Part shown: one piece after another, positions 26,855 through 36,956 of the stretch | Layout of the letters: each line of letters starts with the position of its first letter | Position numbering within the stretch: position 1 is the stretch's first letter | Assembly (NCBI RefSeq): GCF_900457465.1 | Contig: NZ_UAUU01000006.1 | Coordinates: forward strand, 1 to 64,000 | DNA length: 64,000 nt | From: Sphingobacterium multivorum | GTDB lineage: Bacteria; Bacteroidota; Bacteroidia; Sphingobacteriales; Sphingobacteriaceae | Direction of reading: 5' to 3' | Notes under the pieces: generated by a model | What the model saw: the letters and a program-made list of their open reading frames with translations, nothing else | Told to the model about the DNA's origin: nothing | Databases searched by the model: none | Position numbers and translations under genes: made by a program

Positions 26855-29800
26855 TTAAAATCCTACAGATACACCTAAATTGTAAATTATTGGTGCTTGT
26901 ATCCCTCTACTTGGACTCGTTACCGTACTATACCCAGCCCAAACCTCGGGATCAAGATTATCCTTGTTAGCGACCCAACGCCATGCATTCAATACCTGTC
27001 CTGTTAGACGCACATAAGAAAGTTTTGTCGGTGCAATCCATTGTGCAGGAAGGTTGTAGGATAATGAAATATCGCGCAATTTAATATAGTCAGCCTTCTG
27101 AACAAATTTATGTGCAGCATTGAAAATATCGGAAATATTGCCTGAAGCAGCAGAAACAAATGCGGGAGCAATATCAGGGTTACTTTCATCACCTGGGTTC
27201 TTCCAATAGTTCAACCATAATTTGTCGAAGTTATTATTGTAGTTAAGCTCCGCGTATTTACTCAAGAACTCTGGATGAACTCCCCGCATCACATGGCCAC
27301 CATTGAAAATAAACATAAAGGAAAGCGTCAAATCTTTATACTTAAATCCATTTCTGAAAGAAACAGTGTAGGGAGGTACTGTCGTACCTTCATAGATTAA
27401 ATCATCGACAGTCAATTTTTGCGTGGTCTCGACCAGACTACCATCAGCCTTTCGTGCCAAAGGTCGTCCCTTATCATTTAATCCCGCATAATCTATGCTA
27501 TATAAACTACCCATTGGGATTCCAACCCGATTTTGGGGAGCATAATAGTAATAGTATGGGGTATTCTGTTCAACATATAGATTGGTAATCTTATTTTTGT
27601 TGTAACTAAAATTCACTGTGCTGTTCCAGCTGAAGTTTTCACGTTGAATCATCTTACCATTCAGCCCCAACTCGATCCCGCTATTCTGCATATCAGCATA
27701 ATTAAGCAACACCATATCCCATCCCAAAGTTGGATCCAACGGCGTATTCCCCAATAAATCAGAAGTTTTCTTATTGTAGATATCAAGAGTAGCTGTAAGT
27801 CTATCTTTAAATAGTGAGAAATCAAAACCAACATTGAATACTTTTGTTCGCTCCCATCGCAACAATGGATTAGGCGGAGAATCAATGTAGGCTTGCATTT
27901 CACCGTTAAAGTAGTTCAGATTGTTATTCACCCTCGAAATCAAATATGGTCCATTATCCTTTGGGACATTTCCATTTACACCATAAGTCGCACGTACCGA
28001 CCAACGATCTAATGGTTCACAATCAATTCTTGGCAGATGATATAAAGCGCCTATGGACCAAAGAGGTTTGTATTGATTTTTGATATTTGTTCCAAACAAA
28101 TTAGATTGATCCATCCGGATGCTTCCACTCAAAGTCAACTTACGATCATAGGTATAAGATCCATTGGCATAGAAGGAAACAAATCTATCGACTAGATCCT
28201 TAAATCCAGTCTCTTTTTTCGAAATAGTATAGCTATTAAAAAGCGCCTGTGTGTTTTGGATCTGAATACCAAAAAGCTCTTCATTAATTCCTTTGTAGAC
28301 TAGGCTATTTTCATCGTAACCATACTTGTAAATATTCGTATATCGGTTATTGATCTGTCTACGTTCAGCACCGGCGATTGCGACAATTTCATGTTTTCCC
28401 TGAATATTATTTTGATAATTAAATTGGCCACGTAAGGTATAGCTATTGACATCATTACGTTGTTCAGCAAATTGTCCCCCTTGCGGAATATTGCGTTTGA
28501 TTGCCCCGTCCTTTCCGATTTGGGTAGCGTCATTCACCATACCTACAACCGATTGGGCATTTTTCCTATTCAATGTGCCATTATACCCTTCGGTCCGTTC
28601 ACTTTGATAGGATAGGTCAAAATCCAATCCTTTAATAATTTTAAAATTGGCCGCAAAATTTAGGTTAATGTATTTATTATAAAATTTTTCGTGAATCGCG
28701 GCAACATGATTTAAAGGAATATAGGTCTCATCTTCCAGTCCTAAGGCCTTTAAACGGTCTATTTCAAATTGAGATTTTGAATTATACCATTGCGCCGGAG
28801 AACCGTCCTCATTTTCAAGCAGATAATAGGATGCTTTGCCTCCCATATAGTTATCGTAGAAATTGAAGCCAATATCCCCCTCTCTATTTTGGTTTTTCCC
28901 CAATACATTTGCGCGTAAACTAAACCAGTCGGTAAACTTAAAATTATTTTTCAGACTAAATCCCAGCTCCTTGTTTGTCGCCCGTCCCTTATTGTAATCT
29001 CCCGGCTGCGTATAATTGAGGGAATAATGGTATGTATAACGATCGGATCCGCCCGAAATAGCGAGATTATGCTGCTGATCGAATCGGGTCGTATTCAGAA
29101 ATTTACCCATTTGGGTGAAGCGATCACGATTTCGATATACATCCAGCCGCTTTTCCATCTCTTCTTCCGAAATTACTCCACCTTTGCGATCGTACAAAAT
29201 TCGATAAACGTCGTTCATCGCTTTTCTCGGGTCAATAACAGCGTAATCTCCTGAACGATAGTTAAACATTTCCTTTTGAAAGTTGACCAGTTCAGCGCTA
29301 CTCATCTGATTGAGGTAGCTGCGGCTTGGAAGTCCTCTAAAAGAAAGCGTATTGCTATAATTAATCTTTGTTTTGCCTGCGGAGCCTATTTTTGTCGCAA
29401 TAACAATAACACCGTTAGAGGAACGCACGCCATAAATGGAGGCAGCCGAAGCATCTTTCAAAACGGTTATGGAAGCAATATCATTGGGATTAATAGCTGT
29501 TAAGTCACCTTCAAAAGGCATACCGTCAACAACGATTAGCGGAGCAGCCTGTGCGTTGATGGTGGAGCGTCCACGAACCTCGATACCCAGATTATTTTTC
29601 GAATTCTGTGGACTTGAAATATTTCGCACCAAATTTAGCCCGGGCAACAATCCATCGATCCGGTCCAATAAATTAGGTTGAAGCCGTCCTTCCATGTCTT
29701 TGGCTGTCACCTGAGCAATTGAGCCTGCTGCTCTTTCTTTGCTTATTTTTTGGTATCCTGTATTGACCGTAATGTTCACTTCCTGCAATTGCTCATCCAA

Positions 29801-30463
29801 GGCTCTTAAGGTAATCGTACCCCAAATCGGACTTAGCTGCAATCGTAAGTGGAGCAAATCCGACCATGGTAATGTCCAAAAAGCTATTTAAACTAACGCC
29901 ATTAATTTCAAAATGACCATGCTGATCTGTAACGGTTCCTTTTGGAACACCTTTTACACGAATCGTTGCACCTTGAAGTGGTCTGTTGTTATAATCGACA
30001 ATAAAACCTTTTACCGTCATTAACTGATTAGTGATCGATCGTTGAGTCTGTTGAGATTTTTCGTGTACGACAATAATCTTCCCCTTGATCTCAAATCGAG
30101 ATCCAAATCGTCCAATAACTTCCCAAGAGCATTTCCCAACGATTCTTTTTTAACGGTTAAGTTAACCTTTGTATCTGGATCAATAGTTGTGGCCGCCCAT
30201 ACATAAGAATAGCCAGTCTGCTTATTGATCTCTGAAAAAACCTTTCTCAACGACACTGATTTCTCCTGTATCGATACGTCCTGTCCATACGTTTTAGCTC
30301 CAACATGAAGCAGACAACAAGACATTAGTATGGTTGTAAGCGATATGCGCATAATGTTTCCCCTCCATTGCGGCCTACCCCAAATATCTGGGCGATCGCT
30401 GTTTTTCATTTGTTGCGTTTGATCGTATAGGGCACGACGAAGTTGTGCATAATTTTTATACAT
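26855..30463 (-). pseudogene. SusC-family TonB-dependent transducer with STN domain, two frameshifts
   Basis: The gene starts at 30463 (or at the internal Met at 30352, just before the signal peptide MRISLTTILMSCCLL). An STN secretin-like domain (VSLRKVFSEINKQTGYSYVW and onward) is followed by a lost base near 30083 (one T short), the carboxypeptidase-regulatory domain (VKGFIVDYNNRPLQGATIRV), an extra G near 29833, then the plug (VNTGYQKISKERAAGS) and barrel ending NLGVSVGF. Restored length is about 1200 residues. The STN domain fits signalling to the FecR anti-sigma factor encoded upstream. Both indels lie in short runs; if real, the transporter is dead. Confidence 0.88.
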
Positions 30464-30571
30464 TTGTTTTAGGTTAAGAATTAAAATTCTGTTACAGTTA
30501 GAATTACTTGATCTGAAGCCCTAAATGTTGCAAGCGTTTAGGGTTTCGTCTTTTCATTTAGGTTGTTTTGT

Positions 30572-31695
30572 CTACATAAATGGTCTTTCCTTAAATTTAA
30601 ACTTAATTTTCCCGGTACTCTCCAGTACGTTGATGATATCTTTCAGACTGCTGTTACGAGACAACATCGCTTCAAATTTTTCCGATTTTATTTGGTTATC
30701 GAGATAGACGACATCTACATTATACCAAGACGCTAACTCATCCATAATACCCCCTAAATCTCCGAATTGAACACGAAATATCCGTCTTTCAATGCATTGC
30801 GCGCGTCAAGATCAATTATTCGTCGTTCAATTTGACCGAGTTTGATATACGATTCTTCCCCTGGCAACAGTATAATCTGCCTGTCGCCCTGTCGAACCCT
30901 AACTTTACCTTCGTATAATGTCGTTTTAAAGTCTTCTATATTCTTGGTTGATTTCACATAAAAATGTGTCCCCAATACGGAGATATTGATCTTCCCTGCT
31001 TGTACCACGAAAGGTTTCAGTTTTGGAACCTCACCTTCCCATGGTAAATATTTTTTGGCAACTTCAAAATAAGCCTCCCCCACCAAACGAACCTCCCGCA
31101 TACTATCTACTTCATAATAATCCAACTGCGTTTTGGCATTCATCCATACTTTGTTCCATCAGGTAATAGCATGGTCATTTTCCCACCCTTGGGTGTCGCA
31201 GCGAATAAATTATTCACTCGTGCCGCTTTATTTTTAACGGGTGATACAAACGATAATAAAAGTATCTCCTGGAGCCATCGAAATTGAATTTCCATTTCCT
31301 AGCCGTACTACCCCTGTCATTTGAGCGGGTTGAATACCTTTATCCGGAGTCTCCTGATAGACCGTATCCGAAAGATTATGTATAAAAACAACACGAGTAA
31401 TCCAATCAACGCCGCGGCGATACCATAGGACAACATACGTTTATAAAAAGGTTTAGTGTATGAGGTATTGAGGTAATCTTGTTCAAAAGAGGGCAAATGA
31501 TTCCTCCCAATCATAACGGGCTATCCCGTCTAAATCCGCTTGCATTTGATCTTTGTTGTCAATCAGATCACATAGCCCCTTATTTGCATCAGTTTCGGAC
31601 CGCCATAAGTCCAACTGTAATTTTTCGTCATCGCGCAATCCTTCCAGCTTGGATTTGCTCAGTAAATAAATGATATGTTGGGGTATTTGCTCCAT
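30572..31695 (-). pseudogene. FecR-family anti-sigma factor, about five frameshifts
   Basis: Pieces of one gene run from 31695 to the TAG at 30572. MEQIPQHIIYLLSKSKLEG is the cytoplasmic anti-sigma part. SYGIAAALIGLLVLFLYI is the single membrane helix. VVRLGNGNSISMAPGD and MREVRLVGEAYFEVAKK belong to the FecR periplasmic domain, and the C-terminal DUF4974 ends with LKDIINVLESTGKIKF. The frame changes near 31500, 31385, 31225, 31145 and 30757, all by single-base differences. It would hold the ECF sigma factor at 31792-32385 until the STN-SusC senses substrate. Five breaks in 1.1 kb suggest decay or poor sequence here. Confidence 0.85.
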
Positions 31696-31791
31696 ATTGC
31701 TCTATATACTTAAAACAATATTTTGATTTCGTTTCTCTAAAGAGGTGGTAGATATTTTCACAAAAACCTATGTATCAGAAGTATAAATTTT

Positions 31792-32385
31792 CTAATAATA
31801 GAGTAAAAGCAAAAGTAGGCAAAAAAACTGGTCAGGCTTGAGTCTTAATCTCAAAAGTTCAATTCCCCTTTTCTTTTGATTGTAAATCGTACTAGTGGTT
31901 AGTCCTAAGGAGATCGCTGCTTCCTGTGGGCTTAAATCTTCAACAATCAACTTACGCATCACTTGCTTACATTGCTCAGGCAGGGTATCAATGGCATCAT
32001 GGATCGTTCGAAGCGTCTCCAAATAGATCATTTGATGGCTGATCGGTAAATCGACCAGATCGACCTGTGACGTATAAAAATTGGTTTTTTGTTGAATTCT
32101 ATTTTCTTGTTGGATCCTGTTTAAAGCGGCGTTTCTACAACTTGTGTAGAGAAAACCTCGGATTGATTCAACATGATCAAAATCTATCCGGCGCTCCCAA
32201 AGCTTTAAGAATACATCCTGCACGATTTCTTCGATGGTACCTTTATCAAGATTCATCTTTTCTAAAAAATAGCACATTGGACTATAGAAAGTTTTGTACA
32301 GAAACTGTAAACCATCCCTTCTGCCCTCCCGAAAAGATTTTAAAAAATCTTGCTTGCTAAATTCTTGGTTTACCTTGTTTTTCAC
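31792..32385 (-). CDS. ECF RNA polymerase sigma factor, Bacteroides expansion family
   Basis: This 197-residue protein has sigma region 2 (LQFLYKTFYSPMCYFLEKM and IVQDVFLKLWERRIDF, about 25-80) and region 4 (LPEQCKQVMRKLIVEDLSPQEAAISLGLTTSTIYN in two stretches, about 130-175). Sigma factors of this type are controlled by the FecR protein encoded directly downstream and turn on susCD genes when the outer-membrane STN domain signals substrate. The gene is intact although its partners are frameshifted, so the regulon would be uncontrolled or inactive if those frameshifts are real. Confidence 0.95.
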   Translation of the reverse strand: MKNKVNQEFSKQDFLKSFREGRRDGLQFLYKTFYSPMCYFLEKMNLDKGTIEEIVQDVFLKLWERRIDFDHVESIRGFLYTSCRNAALNRIQQENRIQQKTNFYTSQVDLVDLPISHQMIYLETLRTIHDAIDTLPEQCKQVMRKLIVEDLSPQEAAISLGLTTSTIYNQKKRGIELLRLRLKPDQFFCLLLLLLYY

Positions 32386-32560
32386 AATTCAATATTACTT
32401 AAATTTTAAATAAATATGAAAATTTCATTTATTGTGATCAACAGTCCCGCGCTGGCAAGCAATAGAAAACGGACAGGCCAAACCGGTTGACACAATACTA
32501 TTCCATTCGGCAGCGATAGCGTAAAAGCGAAGCAAGATCGATGTATTTAGATTATAATTT

Positions 32561-32908
32561 CTACACGATCAATTCTGGTGATACAGACTCTTCATAGTAG
32601 GCTTCATTCCATTTTGCCAATTGGCACATAATAGGTATTAAAGCCTTGCCCTTTTCTGTCAAAGAGTACTCTACGCGTGGTGGGAGCTCCTTGTACTCTT
32701 CTCTCAAAATAACGCCATCCTCTTCCAATTCTTTTAATGAACTGGTCAAAACCTTTCGAGAAATATGTTCGATGAGCGCATCCAATTGACCAAATCGGGC
32801 TTTTCGATCGCGCAAAGTATAGATAATCACAGGCTTCCACCGGGTACCTAAAATTGCCATGGAACGCTGCATGGCACAGGAACAACTTTTAAATTCAGTC
32901 CTTTTCAT
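32561..32908 (-). CDS. HxlR-family transcriptional regulator
   Basis: This 115-residue winged-helix protein has the HxlR pattern CSCAMQRSMAILGTRWKPVIIYTLRD, here cited in two halves (9-17 and 18-34), then RFGQLDALIEHISRKVLTSSL and a wing with PPRVEYSLTEKG. The N-terminal cysteines (SCSCAMQ) are those used for redox or electrophile sensing in some members. It is divergent from the old yellow enzyme gene at 33021, the classic arrangement of a repressor with the enzyme it controls. An inverted repeat, TAGTTAC-N6-GTAACTA, lies 17 bp upstream. Confidence 0.92.
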   Translation of the reverse strand: MKRTEFKSCSCAMQRSMAILGTRWKPVIIYTLRDRKARFGQLDALIEHISRKVLTSSLKELEEDGVILREEYKELPPRVEYSLTEKGKALIPIMCQLAKWNEAYYEESVSPELIV

Positions 32909-32924
32909 TTGAATATATTCAAAA

Positions 32925-32944
32925 TAGTTACGCGAAGGTAACTA
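32925..32944. promoter_or_regulatory. Likely HxlR operator
   Basis: A perfect 7-bp inverted repeat TAGTTAC (32925-32931) and GTAACTA (32938-32944) with a 6-bp spacer lies in the divergent promoter region. A third half-site, TAGTTAC, is at 32959-32965. It is placed to control both the regulator and the flavoenzyme. Confidence 0.6.
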
Positions 32945-32984
32945 GTTTATACTAATAATAGTTACAAATATATACTATTTAAAA

Positions 32985-32992
32985 TATATTTG
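32985..32992 (+). promoter_or_regulatory. -7 promoter box for the old yellow enzyme gene
   Basis: TATATTTG matches the Bacteroidota -7 consensus TAnnTTTG, 28 bp before the start codon. No clear -33 TTTG is seen. Confidence 0.5.
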
Positions 32993-33020
32993 TGAAGATT
33001 CACGATTTAAAACGAGAAAA

Positions 33021-34085
33021 ATGAGCATACAAACACTTTTTAATCCATTTGAGTACAAAAATCTAACACTCAAAAACCGCTTTGTAATGGCACCAATGAC
33101 GAGAGCATTTTCGACGGATGGAATTCCCGACAGTGCTGTAGCGGGATATTACGAGCGTCGTGCCGCGGGAGATGTCGGTTTAATTTTGACGGAAGGTACC
33201 GTTATCGAACGACCTTCATCAAAGAATTTAAAGGATATCCCAAACTTTTACGGTGACCAAGCACTGGCCGGCTGGAAAAATATCGTGGATGCAGTGCACG
33301 AAAAAGGCGGAAAAATAGCCCCTCAACTATGGCATGTTGGTTATACTCCTATGCAATGGACTCCGCCCGCTGCGTTTGAAAGCCCAGATACAATGACATT
33401 AGCGGATATAGAGGCCACGATACAAGCTTACGCTGACGCTGCTAAATCTGCAAAAGACCTCGGTTTTGATGCTTTTGAAATCCATGGCGCCCATGGCTAT
33501 CTGATCGACCAATTTTTCTGGGAAGGAATGAACCACAGAACAGACGAATTTGGTGGAAAAACAATTAAGGAGCGCTCTAAATTTGCGGTTGAGGTAGTCA
33601 AAGCAATGCGAAAAGCGGTTGGACCTGATTTTGTAATCATTCTACGTCTATCACAATGGAAGCAGCAAGACTACACAGCCAAGCTTGCTCCCACCCCCGC
33701 AGCGATGGAAGACTGGATCCTACCATTGACAGATGCCGGTGTCGACATTTTTCATGGAAGCCAACGTCGTTATTGGGAGCCGGAATTTGAAGGTAGCGAC
33801 TTAAATTTCGCTGGATGGCTCAAAAAAATTTCAGGACAACCCACAATCACGGTTGGATCCGTAGGTCTTGACAAAGATTTTGGCGATGTATTTACAAATT
33901 CGGAGTTCAAGTCCTCTCCCGCTTCACTGGATGAACTGGTTCGTCGTTACGAACGTGGCGATTTTGACCTTGTAGCTGTAGGCAGGGCGATCTTGCAAGA
34001 TCCGAATTGGGTGAAAAAAGTGCAAGCCGAAAAATACAACGAATTATCGACTTTTGAAGCGAAGAGTTTGGCGAGCTTATCTTAG
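33021..34085 (+). CDS. NADH:flavin oxidoreductase, old yellow enzyme family
   Basis: This 354-residue FMN-dependent TIM-barrel enzyme begins with LFNPFEYKNLTLKNRFVMAPMTRA. It carries FEIHGAHGYLIDQFFWEG (the barrel core with substrate-binding His), NHRTDEFGG with the conserved Arg, and the phosphate-binding VGSVGL and LVAVGRAILQDPNWV. It reduces electron-poor C=C bonds or nitro groups with NAD(P)H. The divergent HxlR gene probably represses it until an electrophile appears. A terminator follows at 34152. Confidence 0.95.
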   Translation: MSIQTLFNPFEYKNLTLKNRFVMAPMTRAFSTDGIPDSAVAGYYERRAAGDVGLILTEGTVIERPSSKNLKDIPNFYGDQALAGWKNIVDAVHEKGGKIAPQLWHVGYTPMQWTPPAAFESPDTMTLADIEATIQAYADAAKSAKDLGFDAFEIHGAHGYLIDQFFWEGMNHRTDEFGGKTIKERSKFAVEVVKAMRKAVGPDFVIILRLSQWKQQDYTAKLAPTPAAMEDWILPLTDAGVDIFHGSQRRYWEPEFEGSDLNFAGWLKKISGQPTITVGSVGLDKDFGDVFTNSEFKSSPASLDELVRRYERGDFDLVAVGRAILQDPNWVKKVQAEKYNELSTFEAKSLASLS

Positions 34086-34151
34086 TAAGCTCGAGCGATT
34101 AGGTGGATTAAAATTACGTTATTTAATATTTACGTTATTCAATAGTATAAA

Positions 34152-34194
34152 CAGGGGCAAAAATTCACTTTCGAAGCAATTTTTGCCCTGTTTT
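34152..34194 (+). terminator. Rho-independent terminator after old yellow enzyme gene
   Basis: CAGGGGCAAAAATT (34152-34165) pairs with AATTTTTGCCCTG (34178-34190) with one bulged G, followed by TTTTG. Confidence 0.8.
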
Positions 34195-34247
34195 GTAACG
34201 ATAATTCAGTACCTTGTCTCCGCAAATGGATACAGACACTTGATTAA

Positions 34248-34901
34248 ATGAAAATCACCGCAACCAAAATATATGTCATCAGCGGATTGGGTGTAGATCA
34301 ACGTGTATTCAGCAAAATAGACTCTGGCTCGCTTGATCTAACCTATCTAGATTGGATTACACCAAGCCCCAATGAACCACTGTCTATTTATGCAAAAAGA
34401 ATATCGACTAAAATTACTGCAAAGAACCCCATCCTCGTTGGGCTTTCCTTTGGAGGAATGCTTGCAATAGAAATTGCCAAGATTATCGAAACAAAACAAA
34501 TTATCCTGCTTGCTTCAGCCAAAGGACGGCATGAATTACCCAAACTGTATCGCTTAGCAGGCAGACTCAAAATCAACAAACTGGTTCCTAGTCCGTTACT
34601 AAAGTTCCATTGTTTTCTATCAGATTACTTTTTTGGCATACGTAACAAAGAAGATTCCCGCTTGCTAAAACAGATTTTATACGATACAGACCCCATCTTT
34701 ATGAACTGGGCAATACATCAAATTCTGCAATGGAAAAACAATTCGGTTCCGGACAATTTAATTCATATACATGGTAGTAGAGATCATATTATCCCCATCA
34801 AAAATGTAAAGCCCAACTTTATCATTAGGGGTGCGGGACATTTTATGACAGTCACCCATGCCCAGGAGGTTGAAAAGCTCTTGCAAGAAATCTGCTTGTA
34901 A
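34248..34901 (+). CDS. Alpha/beta-hydrolase family protein
   Basis: This 217-residue cytoplasmic protein has the nucleophile elbow GLSFGG (Ser near 68), a strand IILLASAKG, the acid region IHGSRDHIIP and the His in GAGHFMTVTHAQEVEKLL, so a full Ser-Asp-His triad can be placed. The N-terminus, IYVISGLGVDQRVFSKI, is the usual first strand and oxyanion loop. The substrate is unknown. It stands alone between a flavoenzyme and an MRJP-like gene; no operon link is evident. Confidence 0.85.
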   Translation: MKITATKIYVISGLGVDQRVFSKIDSGSLDLTYLDWITPSPNEPLSIYAKRISTKITAKNPILVGLSFGGMLAIEIAKIIETKQIILLASAKGRHELPKLYRLAGRLKINKLVPSPLLKFHCFLSDYFFGIRNKEDSRLLKQILYDTDPIFMNWAIHQILQWKNNSVPDNLIHIHGSRDHIIPIKNVKPNFIIRGAGHFMTVTHAQEVEKLLQEICL

Positions 34902-35165
34902 ATCACCTCCTTTTAATCACCGAGACCAATCCCAACTTTTCTAGTCGCTCAGAAAATTAAATCCAAGCGGATTCGTATCGACATGAAACACACGATATGC
35001 TGAGCAGTGTAAAAAAGTATTATTTGAAGAAAAGGACAAACAATAATTGAGAATAGAAGGTTCTTCTATGAGAGCGCGGTCTCTTTACGTAACTAAAAAA
35101 TCGCTGTTTATTGCTTAATGGGACCAGTCCAAAGTAATATAGTAAGGTTAAATTATAACAAGAAT

Positions 35166-36278
35166 ATGCGAACACGGCTCATATTAAGTTTTTTATTCTG
35201 TCACATCTTTTTTCTCACTATGCTGGCACAAGTTAATGATACTACAGCCCCGAAATTGGAGGTCGCAGCAGCTTTAGGCCCGTACCGTCCGATCGGTGTG
35301 AGCGCTAGCTCCAACAATCGATTATTTGTTTCCTTCCCAAAACAAGCTAAAAATTATCAGTATGCACTTACTGAAATCATCAATGGAAAACCTGTTCCTT
35401 ATCCAAATGAAGAATGGAATTTAGAAGGAAAAGAGAATTCCCACTTTGTAAATGTTCAGGATATATTTGTCGATACCGAGGACAATCTCTGGGTATTGGA
35501 TTCTAAACCATCTGCTGCTGGATCAATTTTTGGCAAAGATGAAAAATCAAATCAAGGCCAGTTTAAATTATTAAAAATCAATACAAATACAAATCAAATT
35601 GAACATATTTATCGTTTCGACGACCTTGATAAAACCAAATCAGGTCTAAATGATATGCGTATTGATCACAAGCGAAATTTAGCCTATCTCTCCGATCCCG
35701 GCCAAGCGGCCATCATTATTTTAGACCTTAAAACTGGACTGACTAGAAAGGCTTTAACTGGAAGCCGTTTTACGCTGGCTGATCCTGATGTATTATTAAG
35801 CTATAATGGTATTGAAATGCGTAGTGAAAATGGAAAGCCTTTTTCTTCCAACGTGAATGGCATAGCATTGAGTCACGACTTTAAATATTTATATTTCAAA
35901 GCCATCAATCAGACCCATTTGTACTGTATTGCAACAGAATTTTTAGCCGACGCAGGGCTGACGGATCAAGAATTGGAGGCAAAAGTGGAAGACAAAGGAG
36001 AAGTCGGAATCACGCATGGCTTACTAGCAGACATTGATGGAAATATTTATCTCACATCGTCAATAGATTATAGTATTAAATATTTAAATCCTGAGGGAAA
36101 TGTGAATACCCTGGTAAGGGACTCCCGAATACTATGGCCCGATTCTATGGGTATCAGCGGAGATGGACACCTCTATTTCTCTTGTGCACAGCTCTTTAAA
36201 GACCCGCAATGGAATAAGGGAGCTGACAAGGTAGAGTTGCCATATTATGTCTTTAAGGTCAAATTACCGAAATTTTGA
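35166..36278 (+). CDS. Major royal jelly / yellow-like beta-propeller, secreted
   Basis: This 370-residue protein starts at the ATG at 35166, because a signal peptide (MRTRLILSFLFCHIFFLTML, then AQ) begins there; an earlier in-frame ATG at 35118 would place extra residues before it. The mature part reads RPIGVSASSNNRLFVSFPK, VQDIFVDTEDNLWVLDS, LNDMRIDHKRNLAYLSD and SNVNGIALSHDFKYLYFKA, the repeated pattern of MRJP/yellow six-bladed propellers. Bacterial members are often periplasmic gluconolactonase-like or of unknown function. The frame is intact and no operon partner is visible. Confidence 0.85.
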   Translation: MRTRLILSFLFCHIFFLTMLAQVNDTTAPKLEVAAALGPYRPIGVSASSNNRLFVSFPKQAKNYQYALTEIINGKPVPYPNEEWNLEGKENSHFVNVQDIFVDTEDNLWVLDSKPSAAGSIFGKDEKSNQGQFKLLKINTNTNQIEHIYRFDDLDKTKSGLNDMRIDHKRNLAYLSDPGQAAIIILDLKTGLTRKALTGSRFTLADPDVLLSYNGIEMRSENGKPFSSNVNGIALSHDFKYLYFKAINQTHLYCIATEFLADAGLTDQELEAKVEDKGEVGITHGLLADIDGNIYLTSSIDYSIKYLNPEGNVNTLVRDSRILWPDSMGISGDGHLYFSCAQLFKDPQWNKGADKVELPYYVFKVKLPKF

Positions 36279-36609
36279 AAAAAATGTTACAACAAGTGAA
36301 ATTCTTAAGCATAAAACTCGCGCTGACACATCTACTTTTCACCTAGCTATTATTCTATGCGCAGCCTTCACAAAATTCCCTTCGAATAGTTCCCCTTTAT
36401 ATTTGTCCATCTTTTCTACCCACAAGAAAAGGGACTGAAATTCAGATTCATAAAAACAATAAAATCGAAGTAAAAGCACAAATCACTAAGACATGCCTCC
36501 AACTATAAAAAAACAACAGCCTGTTAGATGAAGTATAAAATTTTTAGCAAAAACTTTTTTATACTAATATTTTTAGTATATTTGAATATCAGTTTTAGAC
36601 AATGCTTTT
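36279..36609. other. Intergenic region with promoter for small-gene cluster
   Basis: 330 bp. The right end holds a promoter and dyad (36561-36584). A minus-strand 23-codon open frame near 36405 (MDKYKGELFEGNFVKAAHRI) could be a gene fragment but has no support. Nothing else was recognised. Confidence 0.4.
36561..36584 (+). promoter_or_regulatory. Promoter -7 box overlapped by an inverted repeat
   Basis: TATATTTG at 36577-36584 matches TAnnTTTG, 26 bp before the ATG at 36610. The dyad ATACTAA (36561-36567) and TTAGTAT (36573-36579) overlaps its left edge, as a repressor site would. Confidence 0.5.
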
Positions 36610-36924
36610 ATGGAACACAGCGCAGCATATGACAATAAGGATTTACACGTAGGTGACATCGTTCGCTTTCATACCCCCCATCCCGATGAGGATCCAAATA
36701 CGATTTTCATTGTACTATGGTCATACTACGATCCGGCTGGAAAATCATCACGGGCTGAAGTGGTTAAATTTGACCAACGTTCCAAACAAACACCTGTCAT
36801 TCAGAAGTGGTTTATACGAGATTTAGAAAGAGTCCCCGAAGTAAGTCCAGAATTGCTGAAACAAATTGAGTTATTTATGAAAAGTAAACTTGGCAATGCT
36901 ATTATCAGTAAGCTAGTCATCTAA
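36610..36924 (+). CDS. Hypothetical protein, 104 aa, first of a three-gene cluster
   Basis: I do not recognise the family. The sequence has a beta-rich, SH3-like look (DLHVGDIVRFHTPHPDED, then TIFIVLWSYYDPAGKSSRAE and AEVVKFDQRS) and a C-terminal helix ELLKQIELFMKSKLGNA. It has no signal peptide or membrane segment. It is transcribed from the promoter at 36577 and is followed by two small paralogous genes with gaps of 32 and 11 bp, so they probably form one operon. Confidence 0.65.
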   Translation: MEHSAAYDNKDLHVGDIVRFHTPHPDEDPNTIFIVLWSYYDPAGKSSRAEVVKFDQRSKQTPVIQKWFIRDLERVPEVSPELLKQIELFMKSKLGNAIISKLVI

Positions 36925-36956
36925 CAAATTTTAGATCTTCAAATTCGACGTAAAAT

